Shown here: positions 1 to 6,905 of the stretch, piece after piece
Layout: each line of letters begins with the position of its first letter
Numbering within the stretch: the first letter of the stretch is position 1
Notes under the pieces: model-generated
What the model saw: the letters and a program-made list of their open reading frames with translations, nothing else
Told to the model about the DNA's origin: nothing
Databases searched by the model: none
Position numbers and translations under genes: made by a program
DNA from: an uncultured Eubacteriales bacterium
Lineage (GTDB): Bacteria > Bacillota > Clostridia > Oscillospirales > CAG-272
Assembly: GCA_900555785.1 (NCBI GenBank)
Contig: USMO01000028.1
Span: 1 to 11,856 of the forward strand
Length of the DNA: 11,856 nucleotides
Direction: 5' to 3'

Positions 1-841
1 GGTCCTTCGGGTTACCGGTGCTGATCGGCTCATGGAAGAACAGCAGCACCGTATAGCCTTTTTCGCGCGCCAGCGCAAGGTCGGCACGCAGCAGCGGGAC
101 CTGCTCGTCGCGGAAGGTGCCTGTGCCGTTGTCCATCTGGATGACCATGACCTTTTCCTTCAGGATGCGCGAGGTGTAGAGAATATCGTGCTCCCATGCG
201 TTGGCAACCAGCTGTTCGCGCTCCGTGTCGGACAGCGTTTCGTCAACCGTGCCCTGCATTTTCTGCACCCGCTCGTGGTTGCCGAGGGCGACCAGCACCC
301 GGCTGACCTTGCCGTCGGCATCGCGGTAGCGGTCCCAAACCGTCTTCTTCAACAGGTTCAGACTGCCCTCGGAGAGGTAGTCGGTTGCGTCACCGGTGAT
401 GACGATCTGGTCGGGGTTCTGACTGTCGGCGTAATCCAGCGCTGCACTGGCGTTCGGGGCAAATTTGCCGTTTGCGCCCCATTCGCGGTACCGCCAGGTG
501 CTGAGAAGCGTTGGATTTTCCAAATCCGTTTGAGTCATGGAGGACAGGTGCAGGTCGGTCAGCTGAATGACGGTTACGGGGTCGCCGCCCTTGCCGGAAT
601 CGATGGAAATTTCGCGAATTTTGACGGATCCTGCCATGCCGTAGTGCCAGGGGTCCTTCGGGGTGACCGGGTCATCTGTCTTGGCGGTGGTGGATTCCGC
701 CCCCGGAGAATCGGTATCGGTTGCAGCATCGGTGTCTGTATCGGTTGCGGGCGGGGGATTGTTGCCGGTGGCACACGCTGCCAGGGCAAGCGCCAAGAGG
801 CAGGCGAGCAGCGCCAAAAAGCGTTTTTTTGTGGGTTTCAT
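1..841 (-). CDS. Lipoprotein calcineurin-like metallophosphoesterase (3' end outside window)
   Basis: This gene encodes a predicted surface-anchored metal-dependent phosphoesterase; the substrate is unknown. The start ATG (841-839) follows AGGAGA by four bases. Residues 1-23 are a lipoprotein signal: positively charged start, Leu/Ala core, lipobox LAAC with Cys23. A Thr/Asp-rich linker runs to about residue 63. The metallophosphoesterase motifs follow: D96-x-H98 (QLTDLH), G150-D151 (VITGD), G187-N188-H189-E190 and the FFHEP histidine near residue 271. The GHxH motif expected near the C-terminus lies beyond position 1, so 280 codons are visible and the gene is truncated by the window, not visibly broken. 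It is a paralogue of the phosphoesterase at 2537-3547, sharing segments such as LGNHERVQKM/PGNHELVQKM and KVMVI-MDNG. It is the last visible gene of the minus-strand operon. Fold assignment is confident; substrate could be a nucleotide, sugar phosphate or phosphodiester. Confidence 0.88.
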   Translation of the reverse strand, partial: MKPTKKRFLALLACLLALALAACATGNNPPPATDTDTDAATDTDSPGAESTTAKTDDPVTPKDPWHYGMAGSVKIREISIDSGKGGDPVTVIQLTDLHLSSMTQTDLENPTLLSTWRYREWGANGKFAPNASAALDYADSQNPDQIVITGDATDYLSEGSLNLLKKTVWDRYRDADGKVSRVLVALGNHERVQKMQGTVDETLSDTEREQLVANAWEHDILYTSRILKEKVMVIQMDNGTGTFRDEQVPLLRADLALAREKGYTVLLFFHEPISTGNPKD

Positions 842-864
842 AGGTTCTCCTAAAATTGGGGATA

Positions 865-889
865 GGGAGCAGACGGTTGGTCTGCTCCC
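865..889 (-). promoter_or_regulatory. Intercistronic stem-loop between solute-binding protein and phosphoesterase genes
   Basis: GGGAGCAGAC (865-874) pairs perfectly with GTCTGCTCCC (880-889) around a five-base loop. On the minus strand it lies just after the stop of the solute-binding protein gene and before the AGGAGA of the next gene. It is followed by TATCCCC, not a U-tract, so it does not look like an intrinsic terminator. By analogy with other binding-protein operons, it may protect the 3' end of the upstream message and allow unequal expression of the two genes (inference). Confidence 0.7.
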
Positions 890-901
890 AGGGGAAAGTG
901 T

Positions 902-2347
902 TTACTTTTCGAGCCAGTCAGCCAGGTCAGCGGCAACCTTGCCGCCCTTGCCGATGGATTCCAGCGCGGTGGAAAGGGAAGGATAGGTCCCGTTTGCAAC
1001 ATTGACCGCAATGTCACCGATTCCGCCCGGATTCAGGTAGTGACCCAGGTCGAAGTTCAGGGTGCGGCGGATGATTGCCAGGCTTTCCGGGGACTGCGCA
1101 TCCTTCACCGCCTGTGCGGAGACAACGGTATCGAAGTAGAACGGCACGATGTCGGTGTATCCGATGTAAGCCAGGCATTCCACAACGTCGCCGATGCGCT
1201 GACGGTTAGCCTCGGTGGTCTGTGCAAGAATCGCAAAGGTATCGGTACCGGAGCCGGCAAGCGACTGGTAATCCTTGACATCGGTGCTGTACTTCGGGAA
1301 GGGGAGGATACCGAAGTCGATGTCTTTGTATGCGGTGGTTGCGGATTTGATGTTATCATCAAAGTAGACCAGATTGCCGTCAGTGAACAGTTTTCTCGCT
1401 TTCCCGAGGTCATCCTCCTGCTTTGCGCAGGATTCCTTGAGGAAGGCGGTGAAGGCATCGATGGTATCATAGCAGCGCTGGTTCTGAATGTCGATGGTGA
1501 AGGTTTCGTCCTCGTTGATGACGATGGTGGAGTGACCGGAAGCATAGAGGGCATCCATTGGACCGCGCCAGATTTGGCTGACGTAGCCGTAGCCGCCGTT
1601 GCTTGCAACCGTTGCGCCAACGTTGCGCGCGGACTGGAAGAAGGTTTCAAAGGTCCAGTTGTTGTCGGCTACATACTCGTAGGGGCTGGTAGCCTGCGCA
1701 TTGTTGACAAGGGTTTTGTTGAAGTACATGCAGTTGGCAACGCCGATGCTGAGGTAGGAGATGTCGCCGTTTGCGGCGTAGAGGGCGCCGCTCGGGGTCG
1801 ACCATGCAGTCTTAATGTTCTGGCTCCACCAAGGGGCATCGAGGTTGACAGTGGGGAGGTAGCTCCAGTCGAGATAGTAGCCGGAAATTGCCTCGTGGAA
1901 GATCTGTCTGCCGTGGTTGATGACCAGGTCATAGGCGTCAATTTCGGTCAGCGCGGCGTTCTTGACGGCGGCATGAACGTTATCCATCGAGTCGGTGACA
2001 AAGGTGAGGGTGACACCCATTTTGCGCTCAACCTCGCGGTTGCGGTAGTAGACCTTTTTGTCAAGTTCGGTTGTTGTGGTGGTGATTTTGTCAACCGCCA
2101 TTTCGCGGACGTATTCATCGTCCTGGCGCATCAGGATTTTAAACTCGGTGTCGTCATAGGTGTTGCCGGAGTAGTTCGGGGTCAGCTCCTCATCGCCACC
2201 GGTGGTCACCTCTTCTTTGGTGCTTGTTTCGGTATCGGTCTTGTTCGGCTCGTTCCCGTTTGTTTTGCAGGCGGCAAGCCCCAGCGCCATAGCCAGCGCC
2301 AGCGACCCAAGCCCAAGCCGCTCTAACAGGTTCATGTTGTTTTTCAT
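902..2347 (-). CDS. Extracellular solute-binding lipoprotein, ABC transporter family 1-like
   Basis: This gene encodes a 481-aa predicted substrate-capture lipoprotein of an ABC importer, held on the outer face of the membrane. The ATG at 2347 is preferred over upstream in-frame ATGs because it follows AAGGAA at normal spacing and begins a clear signal: MKNN, a hydrophobic core and lipobox LAAC with Cys27. The Thr/Glu/Asp-rich stretch to about residue 70 is a surface tether. The mature body has the look of family 1 binding proteins: an early beta strand (FKILMR), the AYDLVI segment, a Trp-rich ligand-lobe region (APWW, DNNWTFETFF) and the late GILPFPK motif common in clostridial members. The family usually binds sugars or oligosaccharides; the ligand here cannot be read from sequence. 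No permease or ATPase is seen in the window, so it must work with distant or off-window permeases. It sits in the minus-strand operon, 31 bases after the small peptide gene. Confidence 0.9.
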   Translation of the reverse strand: MKNNMNLLERLGLGSLALAMALGLAACKTNGNEPNKTDTETSTKEEVTTGGDEELTPNYSGNTYDDTEFKILMRQDDEYVREMAVDKITTTTTELDKKVYYRNREVERKMGVTLTFVTDSMDNVHAAVKNAALTEIDAYDLVINHGRQIFHEAISGYYLDWSYLPTVNLDAPWWSQNIKTAWSTPSGALYAANGDISYLSIGVANCMYFNKTLVNNAQATSPYEYVADNNWTFETFFQSARNVGATVASNGGYGYVSQIWRGPMDALYASGHSTIVINEDETFTIDIQNQRCYDTIDAFTAFLKESCAKQEDDLGKARKLFTDGNLVYFDDNIKSATTAYKDIDFGILPFPKYSTDVKDYQSLAGSGTDTFAILAQTTEANRQRIGDVVECLAYIGYTDIVPFYFDTVVSAQAVKDAQSPESLAIIRRTLNFDLGHYLNPGGIGDIAVNVANGTYPSLSTALESIGKGGKVAADLADWLEK

Positions 2348-2378
2348 TTTTTGTTTCCTTCTTTGGGATAACGTTTGG

Positions 2379-2510
2379 TTATTCGCCCCAAACCTCGCCA
2401 TAGGATTTGGCATCATCGTGATATTTCTTCTGGACGCCGGAAGTTGCGATAACATCGCAGGAATCAACCGGCAGGAGGGTCATACTGGGGTTTAAATACT
2501 GCTTTTTCAT
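2379..2510 (-). CDS. 43-aa peptide of the 'DVIxTSG' small-protein type
   Basis: This short gene encodes 43 residues: it starts MKKQYLNPSMTLLPVD, continues SCDVIATSGVQKK and ends SYGEVWGE. The ATG at 2510 follows GGGAG with seven bases between. The gene lies between the phosphoesterase (26 bases upstream) and the solute-binding protein (31 bases downstream), so it is very likely co-transcribed. There is no signal peptide or membrane segment. From memory, short proteins of pattern MKK-x-Y-x-x-P...(E/D)DVI-x-TSG are common in gut Firmicutes and Bacteroidota and lack an assigned function; the DVIATSG core here fits that pattern. The conserved N-terminal half and acidic, aromatic C-terminus recall peptide precursors, but no modification enzyme is adjacent. 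Coding status is supported by ribosome site, position and pattern; function is unknown. Confidence 0.7.
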   Translation of the reverse strand: MKKQYLNPSMTLLPVDSCDVIATSGVQKKYHDDAKSYGEVWGE

Positions 2511-2536
2511 TTGATAAACTCCCTTTTTGTATTCTT

Positions 2537-3547
2537 TTAGTATTCGACCGTGATTTTGAGGGCGTGACCCTGCTCATAGCACATGCCTCTGAGCAGAATC
2601 TGGGGGATATTGCGGGTTTTGCCGAGGATTTCGCTGTAGAAATCGCCGTGGACGTGACCTGCAAAGACAGCGGCAACGATGTCGGAGTTATCGCGAATCA
2701 GGTTCCAAATGGCTCTGCTTGCAGCCGAGTCATTCTTGGTTCCTGCCGCAACGTTTTCATAAAGATTTTGGGTTTTGTTGACGCCACTGTCGTATTTTGG
2801 AGTATCCGGGTCATAGGTGATTTGAACCGACGTATCTGCCGGGTTGCCGGTTCCAAGGGGAGTGTGCATGAACAGCAGCACAACATAGCCGTTCTCTCGT
2901 GCGGTTTCCAGGTCTGCTGTCAGCTTTGCAACCTGTTCCTCATGGAAGAGCTTGCCGAAATGCGGTCTTGCAATCTCGTCGCGGTCATCCAAGCCGTTGT
3001 CCATGGTGATTACCATGACCTTATCCTGCAGAACGCGGGACGCGTAATACAGGTCATGGTCCCAACCGCCTCGAAGCATTTCGGTCCGTTTCGCAACCGT
3101 TAGGGATTCGTCGACCTCTCCACCCATTTTCTGTACCAACTCATGATTCCCGGGGGCAATCATGACTTGGTCGTTGTAGGGGTTCCAGATTTTTTCTCTC
3201 AGAAATGCCAATCCACCATAGGAGAGATAATCCAGAGCATCGCCGGTAATTACAAGCTGATTGGCTTTCAGATTGTCGAAATACTTCAGCGCACTCGTCA
3301 GGTTGCGGTTCACATTGTTTTGATCCGGCCAGTTGCGCTTATAGAAGGTACCATTCTTCTTTCCATCTTTGCCCATAAGTGTCACATTGTTCTTGTCGCC
3401 TTCATTGCAAAGACCAATATGCAGGTCGGTCAGCTGGAGAATGGTGACGGTGTTTCCGCTGTTTCCAACTTTGATGTTGAAATCGCGAATCAACAGATCG
3501 CCGCTATTGCCGTCCTTGTACGGGTCGCCCGGTTTAGTGGTTTTCAT
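2537..3547 (-). CDS. Calcineurin-like metallophosphoesterase without own signal peptide
   Basis: This 336-aa gene encodes a complete metal-dependent phosphoesterase domain. All expected motifs are visible: D41-x-H43 (QLTDLH), G102-D103 (VITGD), G133-N134-H135-E136, an LLFMH histidine near residue 223, and G297-H298-V299-H300. It aligns with the lipoprotein paralogue at 1-841 from its linker onwards, but has no secretion signal. It begins with KTTKPGDPYKDGN, which looks like an interdomain linker. Its ATG overlaps the TGA of the upstream beta-helix gene as ATGA (3547-3544), with only AAAAAGAG as a weak ribosome site, so translation probably depends on the upstream gene. A run of nine A just before the overlap raises the possibility that it is the C-terminal part of a fused secreted protein made by -1 frameshift, or by an indel in the read data. 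Substrate is unknown. Confidence 0.88.
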   Translation of the reverse strand: MKTTKPGDPYKDGNSGDLLIRDFNIKVGNSGNTVTILQLTDLHIGLCNEGDKNNVTLMGKDGKKNGTFYKRNWPDQNNVNRNLTSALKYFDNLKANQLVITGDALDYLSYGGLAFLREKIWNPYNDQVMIAPGNHELVQKMGGEVDESLTVAKRTEMLRGGWDHDLYYASRVLQDKVMVITMDNGLDDRDEIARPHFGKLFHEEQVAKLTADLETARENGYVVLLFMHTPLGTGNPADTSVQITYDPDTPKYDSGVNKTQNLYENVAAGTKNDSAASRAIWNLIRDNSDIVAAVFAGHVHGDFYSEILGKTRNIPQILLRGMCYEQGHALKITVEY

Positions 3548-3561
3548 GACTCTTTTTTTTT
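3544..3561 (-). other. A9 slippery run at an ATGA stop/start overlap
   Basis: On the minus strand the gene ends GCT followed by nine A (3561-3553), then GAG TCA TGA. A -1 slip on this run reads on through AGA GTC ATG directly into the phosphoesterase frame. In that second frame a TAA stop lies immediately before the run, so the run is the only place where the two frames can be joined. No strong downstream pseudoknot is seen, only a four-pair CGGG/CCCG hairpin shortly after. Confidence 0.5.
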
Positions 3562-5670
3562 AGCGTATTCTTCCAGCAGTACGCGCTGCGAAGCGGTGTA
3601 GGGGCTATAGACGGTCTTGCCATCAACGACCGTTGCATTTTGGTAGTCTCCTGTTTGGGTTTCGTTGATGTCATCCAGGGCAGCTTGCGCAATCCCGGCA
3701 AGGCTGCGGCAATTACCTGTGGAATCAAACGCAGAGTAAACGATATGCTCCTCGCCGTTGATTGTATAAACAACGTAGGATCTTGCTGCAAAGTTTGTGG
3801 TAATCTGGTCGTCAGGCAGCCCGATAATCGAAGCATTGAAGGTTCTCTTACCATCCGCAATCGTCCAGCCTTCTTCGGTTGCTTCAATGTTTGCAAACTT
3901 CAGCTTGCCTTCCTCTTTTGCCTTGGTCAATGCCTCCAGCGTAAACGCGCCGGCTTTTTCAATATCCTCTGCCTTTACAATCAGCGTGCCGCATTTGACA
4001 AATGTTACAAGGCCGTTTGCGTTTGCAGCAAGTTCTTGCAGGGTAGAGCCGAACATTATTCCGTTCTGATCGCCCACAATGCGGACAGCCGCGCCTTTAT
4101 TTGTTGTGGGAGCAACGGCTTCAATGTAGGTTACATCTCCGAATGTAGCAAATTCTTTCTCCACAGTACGTGTCACATTTCCGGAGACAATATAGGTAAC
4201 TTTGCCTTCAGACAATGCGAGGTTGTCAGCCCACTCAAGCTCTTGTACTGCTTTGATTGTTGCATTGTCAAGCACCTGAATGGTTGCTTTAGTCATTTTA
4301 TAAGAGTCAGTATTTCGGAATTTAATAGCACTTTTATTTGATACCAATTTGGCATTGTCTTGCAAAGTCAAATTGAAACTATTTGCATTTCCATGTCCGC
4401 TAATAAAGATTGCACAAGTCCAATCCGCGTCAGTTGTTTGAATTTCAGTCTGTCCCGCTGCCGTGACAACTACAGAAGACTGAATGCCGCTAATCTGAAT
4501 TGCACGGTGCTCTCCGTTAACTTTAGAGGTACCGTCCAGAGAGAGCAATACATCAGCCATGGTTTCCTTGAATTGCACCGCATGACCTTTGCTCTCTAAG
4601 GTTGTATTTACCACATTGACTGTGACGGCGTTTTTATTTTGGTAGATATAAAGTGCATTGTTATCTCCACCATTTCCCGTGCTTTTTACTGTGCTACCTT
4701 CTAACGAGATATTTACTGTGGAAAAAGTCTTCGGCACTGCAAAAACTTGCTTTTTAGCAGTCAAAGTAGATTTCACTACTGTGATATTTATTGCGTCTTT
4801 ATTGTTAGTATAATCAAACAGATTGGCATCCGCTGTAGCTTCAACATTGGAATCGGCAATTGTAACAGTAATATTTGTAATACTCTGAGTGGTCTTGATT
4901 TTCGTTCCATTCTTTATTTCCAGCGTTGCTTTCTCGGTATTTCCGAGTTTCAGTTTTGCAATTTCGGAAATATCAATGGTTGTATTATTCAGTTTCCATG
5001 TTGCGTTACCGTTTCCGTATTTGGCAAACACAGAACCAACTTTTTTTACAGTAGTTTTATTACCATCTGCATCAGTTGTTTCAGTAGTTTGAGTTGCAAA
5101 CTTGCTGTTCTTATCAATGGAAAACTTGCATCCAATTAGTTCAAACGCAATATTAGCACCGGTATTTGAAACAAAAAGCCCATCGCTGTTACGGTTATAA
5201 CCTCTTGTAATATTAAAGGTGCAATTGCCAAAAGTCAAAGTTCCACCGCTGCTAACAATGCAACCAATCTCACTTGTCGAACTGTCTTTTGTAACAATGA
5301 TTGTGTTTTTAACCGTCAACGCTCCTTTTTCAAGACGAAAAGCGGCAGATGTAGTCAACGTCTTATTGTTTCCGTCAAGGACAAAAGTGTTACCGTTCGT
5401 AACTACAATGTTACTCTCCAGAGTGGTATTATCAATCAGGGTAACCGTAACCGTCTTGTTGTTGCTTTTAAGTGCTTCTGAAACTGCGGTATTTACATTG
5501 TTGTAATACTTGCCTTCGCTTGCCTCTCCAACCCGGCAAACGTTGCCGGCTTCTCTGGCGGCTGTGTCACGAGGGTCTTCTGTGCCCTCTGCCGCCACGG
5601 GCAAGAGACACAGGACCGAGGTGAGAAGCATGGAAAGCGCCAGGAACAGGGATAACAGTTTCTTTTTCAT
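3544..5670 (-). CDS. Secreted beta-helix-like surface protein with clostridial C-terminal domain
   Basis: This gene encodes 708 residues. The start at 5670 is chosen because it follows GGAGAA and begins a classical signal peptide (MKKKLLSLFLALSMLLTSV...) with probable cleavage after VAA, near residue 28. Residues ~50-500 are Thr/Asn/Val-rich short repeats alternating strands and turns (for example LDGNNKTLTT, KNTIIVTKD, GGTLTFGNCTF), as in right-handed parallel beta-helices; no lyase catalytic motif is apparent. Residues ~524-708 match, from memory, a domain seen at the C-terminus of many clostridial surface proteins, with AAVRI...GIMF, GTLIVKAEDI, TFNASIIGL, a YVVYTINGEE strand and the YSPYTASQR ending. 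No LPxTG or transmembrane anchor is visible. It is the first gene of the minus-strand operon and overlaps the phosphoesterase by ATGA. It could be an adhesin, a polymer-binding scaffold, or the N-terminal part of a fused enzyme. The repeat region is visibly richer in A and T than its neighbours. Confidence 0.82.
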   Translation of the reverse strand: MKKKLLSLFLALSMLLTSVLCLLPVAAEGTEDPRDTAAREAGNVCRVGEASEGKYYNNVNTAVSEALKSNNKTVTVTLIDNTTLESNIVVTNGNTFVLDGNNKTLTTSAAFRLEKGALTVKNTIIVTKDSSTSEIGCIVSSGGTLTFGNCTFNITRGYNRNSDGLFVSNTGANIAFELIGCKFSIDKNSKFATQTTETTDADGNKTTVKKVGSVFAKYGNGNATWKLNNTTIDISEIAKLKLGNTEKATLEIKNGTKIKTTQSITNITVTIADSNVEATADANLFDYTNNKDAINITVVKSTLTAKKQVFAVPKTFSTVNISLEGSTVKSTGNGGDNNALYIYQNKNAVTVNVVNTTLESKGHAVQFKETMADVLLSLDGTSKVNGEHRAIQISGIQSSVVVTAAGQTEIQTTDADWTCAIFISGHGNANSFNLTLQDNAKLVSNKSAIKFRNTDSYKMTKATIQVLDNATIKAVQELEWADNLALSEGKVTYIVSGNVTRTVEKEFATFGDVTYIEAVAPTTNKGAAVRIVGDQNGIMFGSTLQELAANANGLVTFVKCGTLIVKAEDIEKAGAFTLEALTKAKEEGKLKFANIEATEEGWTIADGKRTFNASIIGLPDDQITTNFAARSYVVYTINGEEHIVYSAFDSTGNCRSLAGIAQAALDDINETQTGDYQNATVVDGKTVYSPYTASQRVLLEEYAKKKES

Positions 5671-5726
5671 TGCATTTCTCCTTTGTTTTGTTTTTTTCGG
5701 CACGCCCTCTAAATTTCCATTCTTAC

Positions 5727-5740
5727 TCTGTCCGGACAGA
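5727..5740. promoter_or_regulatory. 14-bp perfect palindrome in the operon leader
   Basis: TCTGTCCGGACAGA reads the same on both strands. It lies about 57 bases upstream of the beta-helix start codon, inside the ~145-base leader expected from the minus-strand promoter. It has the form of a dimer-binding operator. It is unrelated to the TTTCAATC boxes, so a second regulator is possible. Chance occurrence cannot be excluded. Confidence 0.4.
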
Positions 5741-5821
5741 AAAAGGGAAGAAACCTGTTTTGAGCGCGTTTTACAATCTTTTTTGTTGAACTCGCCGAAT
5801 GCGTGCCGATGTTTCGAGACC

Positions 5822-5850
5822 ATTATAGCATAATCCGTCAGGTATATCAA
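5822..5850 (-). promoter_or_regulatory. Sigma-A promoter for the minus-strand operon
   Basis: On the minus strand, TTGATA (5850-5845) is followed by 17 bases and a perfect TATAAT (5827-5822). Transcription would start near 5815, giving a leader of about 145 bases before the beta-helix gene at 5670. The box TTTCAATC at 5857-5864 lies six bases upstream of the -35, a usual activator position. Confidence 0.75.
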
Positions 5851-5856
5851 GTGTTG

Positions 5857-5913
5857 TTTCAATCCGATTATCTTGAAATTTCAATCTTTTCGCTTGACAA
5901 AACAGGATTGAAA
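5857..5913. promoter_or_regulatory. Three TTTCAATC boxes, candidate AraC-family operators
   Basis: TTTCAATC occurs at 5857-5864 and 5879-5886 as direct repeats 22 bases apart, and inverted at 5906-5913 (GATTGAAA). The second copy is part of a 12-bp palindrome TTGAAATTTCAA (5873-5884). Copy 1 lies just upstream of the minus-strand -35, copy 2 seven bases upstream of the plus-strand -35, and copy 3 within the spacer of the plus-strand promoter. Direct half-sites about two helical turns apart are usual for AraC-family proteins; copy 3 could mediate autorepression (inference). Confidence 0.55.
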
Positions 5914-5922
5914 TGTTATAAT
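5894..5922 (+). promoter_or_regulatory. Consensus sigma-A promoter of the AraC-family gene
   Basis: TTGACA (5894-5899), 17 bases, TATAAT (5917-5922): both hexamers match consensus exactly. Transcription would start near 5929, leaving a short leader with AGGAGG at 5960-5965. Confidence 0.85.
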
Positions 5923-5972
5923 AGGAATGGAACCAGATTTGCCTTGTCGGTTTATTCACAGGAGGCTCACAA

Positions 5973-6848
5973 ATGGTCATTACGCACATCCGGGAAAACA
6001 CCACAAAAATCTTTTTCCCCAAGACCGTCAGCCAGGCGCCGCTCCGCGTCCTGGAAATCGGCAGGAGCAACCCGCCCGTTGGCTATGACTCCGGCAGAAT
6101 GCCCCGCCCGGTCTGGGTGCTCCACTTTATCCTCAGCGGGCACGGCATCGTCTGCGGCATGCCGTTTTCCGCTCCCTGCGCCTTCCTCTTTACCCCCGAT
6201 ACCGTTCAGCGCTACACCGTTGACCCCGACAGCGACTTTTTTGAGCAATACTGGATCAAGTTTTCCGGTCCCGCTGTCCCTGCCTACCTCTCCGAAGCCG
6301 GCATCCCAACCGCCGCCGGTGTTTTTGCCTGCCCGTATATTCACAAAGCGGTTGCCCTCTTGCGCGAGTCGCTGTCGCTCTCCTTTTATCGGGAGAAGGA
6401 CGAGGGCTACTGCATGCTTGGCGTGCTTTTCCAGCTGTTTGCGCTCCATACTGCCGCCCTGCGCGGGGGGAACGACGGCGTGCAGCACATCAGCCAATGC
6501 GTCCTTCGCCTCTGCGACTATATCCACGAGCACTACACCGAACCCGTCACCGAGCGCATGCTGGCAGACCTGGTCCATCTGTCGGTCCCTTACATGCACA
6601 AGCGCTTTGCAAAGGAGATGGGAACGCCGCCAATCCGCTATCTGAATCAATATCGCATTCAGTGCGCCCAGCGCCTGCTGTTGGAGGAGCGCATGACCGT
6701 GACCAAAATTGCCGAGGCAACCGGGTTTCTGGACCCAAATTATTTCTGTTGCGTCTTTCAGCGCTACAGCGACGGCATGTCGCCAACCGAATACCGCCGC
6801 CGGAACCTCCTGCACACCGACCCGCCGCTGGGGGAGGACATTCCCTGA
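5973..6848 (+). CDS. AraC/XylS-family transcriptional regulator
   Basis: This gene encodes 291 residues. The ATG at 5973 follows AGGAGG by seven bases. The N-terminal ~150 residues have the shape of an AraC ligand-binding cupin (LHFILSGHGIV, CAFLFTPDTVQRY, YWIKFSG). The C-terminal ~100 residues carry two helix-turn-helix units, near 193-214 (MLADLVHLSVPYMHKRF) and 243-264 (VTKIAEATGFLDPNYFCCVF), ending in the family signature GMSPTEYRR. In the family the cupin senses a small molecule, often a sugar, and the HTH units bind two adjacent half-sites. It is divergent from the operon starting at 5670 across a compact control region with three repeated boxes, so it probably controls that operon and itself. 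The convergent phosphatase gene may also be a target. The effector cannot be named. Confidence 0.93.
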   Translation: MVITHIRENTTKIFFPKTVSQAPLRVLEIGRSNPPVGYDSGRMPRPVWVLHFILSGHGIVCGMPFSAPCAFLFTPDTVQRYTVDPDSDFFEQYWIKFSGPAVPAYLSEAGIPTAAGVFACPYIHKAVALLRESLSLSFYREKDEGYCMLGVLFQLFALHTAALRGGNDGVQHISQCVLRLCDYIHEHYTEPVTERMLADLVHLSVPYMHKRFAKEMGTPPIRYLNQYRIQCAQRLLLEERMTVTKIAEATGFLDPNYFCCVFQRYSDGMSPTEYRRRNLLHTDPPLGEDIP

Positions 6849-6854
6849 CTGCCC

Positions 6855-6897
6855 AAAGCAGGGGCACAAAAAAGCAGAGGCTCGCGCCCCTGCTTTT
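6855..6897 (+). terminator. Intrinsic terminator of the AraC-family gene
   Basis: AAAGCAGGGGC (6855-6865) pairs perfectly over 11 bases with GCCCCTGCTTT (6886-6896) around a 20-base loop, followed by TCTTCTTCC. It sits seven bases after the stop. The convergent minus-strand phosphatase gene ends at 6906, so the hairpin may serve both directions, although the minus-strand T-run is weak. Confidence 0.75.
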
Positions 6898-6905
6898 CTT
6901 CTTCC

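Noticed and set aside
865..889. Intrinsic terminator between the solute-binding protein and the first phosphoesterase
   Set aside because: The stem is strong but no T-run follows on either strand, and the next gene is only tens of bases away with no promoter seen.
1040..2326. Long plus-strand open frame opposite the solute-binding protein gene
   Set aside because: It is the antisense of a clearly coding gene with lipobox and family motifs; its own translation has no recognisable domain, signal or ribosome site. Similar long antisense frames at 32-853, 5967-6869 and 7266-8531 are rejected for the same reason.
2348..2467. Upstream start for the solute-binding protein at 2467
   Set aside because: It would put 40 charged residues before the lipoprotein signal and overlap the 43-aa peptide gene; AAGGAA precedes the ATG at 2347.
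5671..5862. Upstream start for the beta-helix protein
   Set aside because: The extension would precede a perfect signal peptide and overlap the operon promoter; the ATG at 5670 has a good GGAGAA site.
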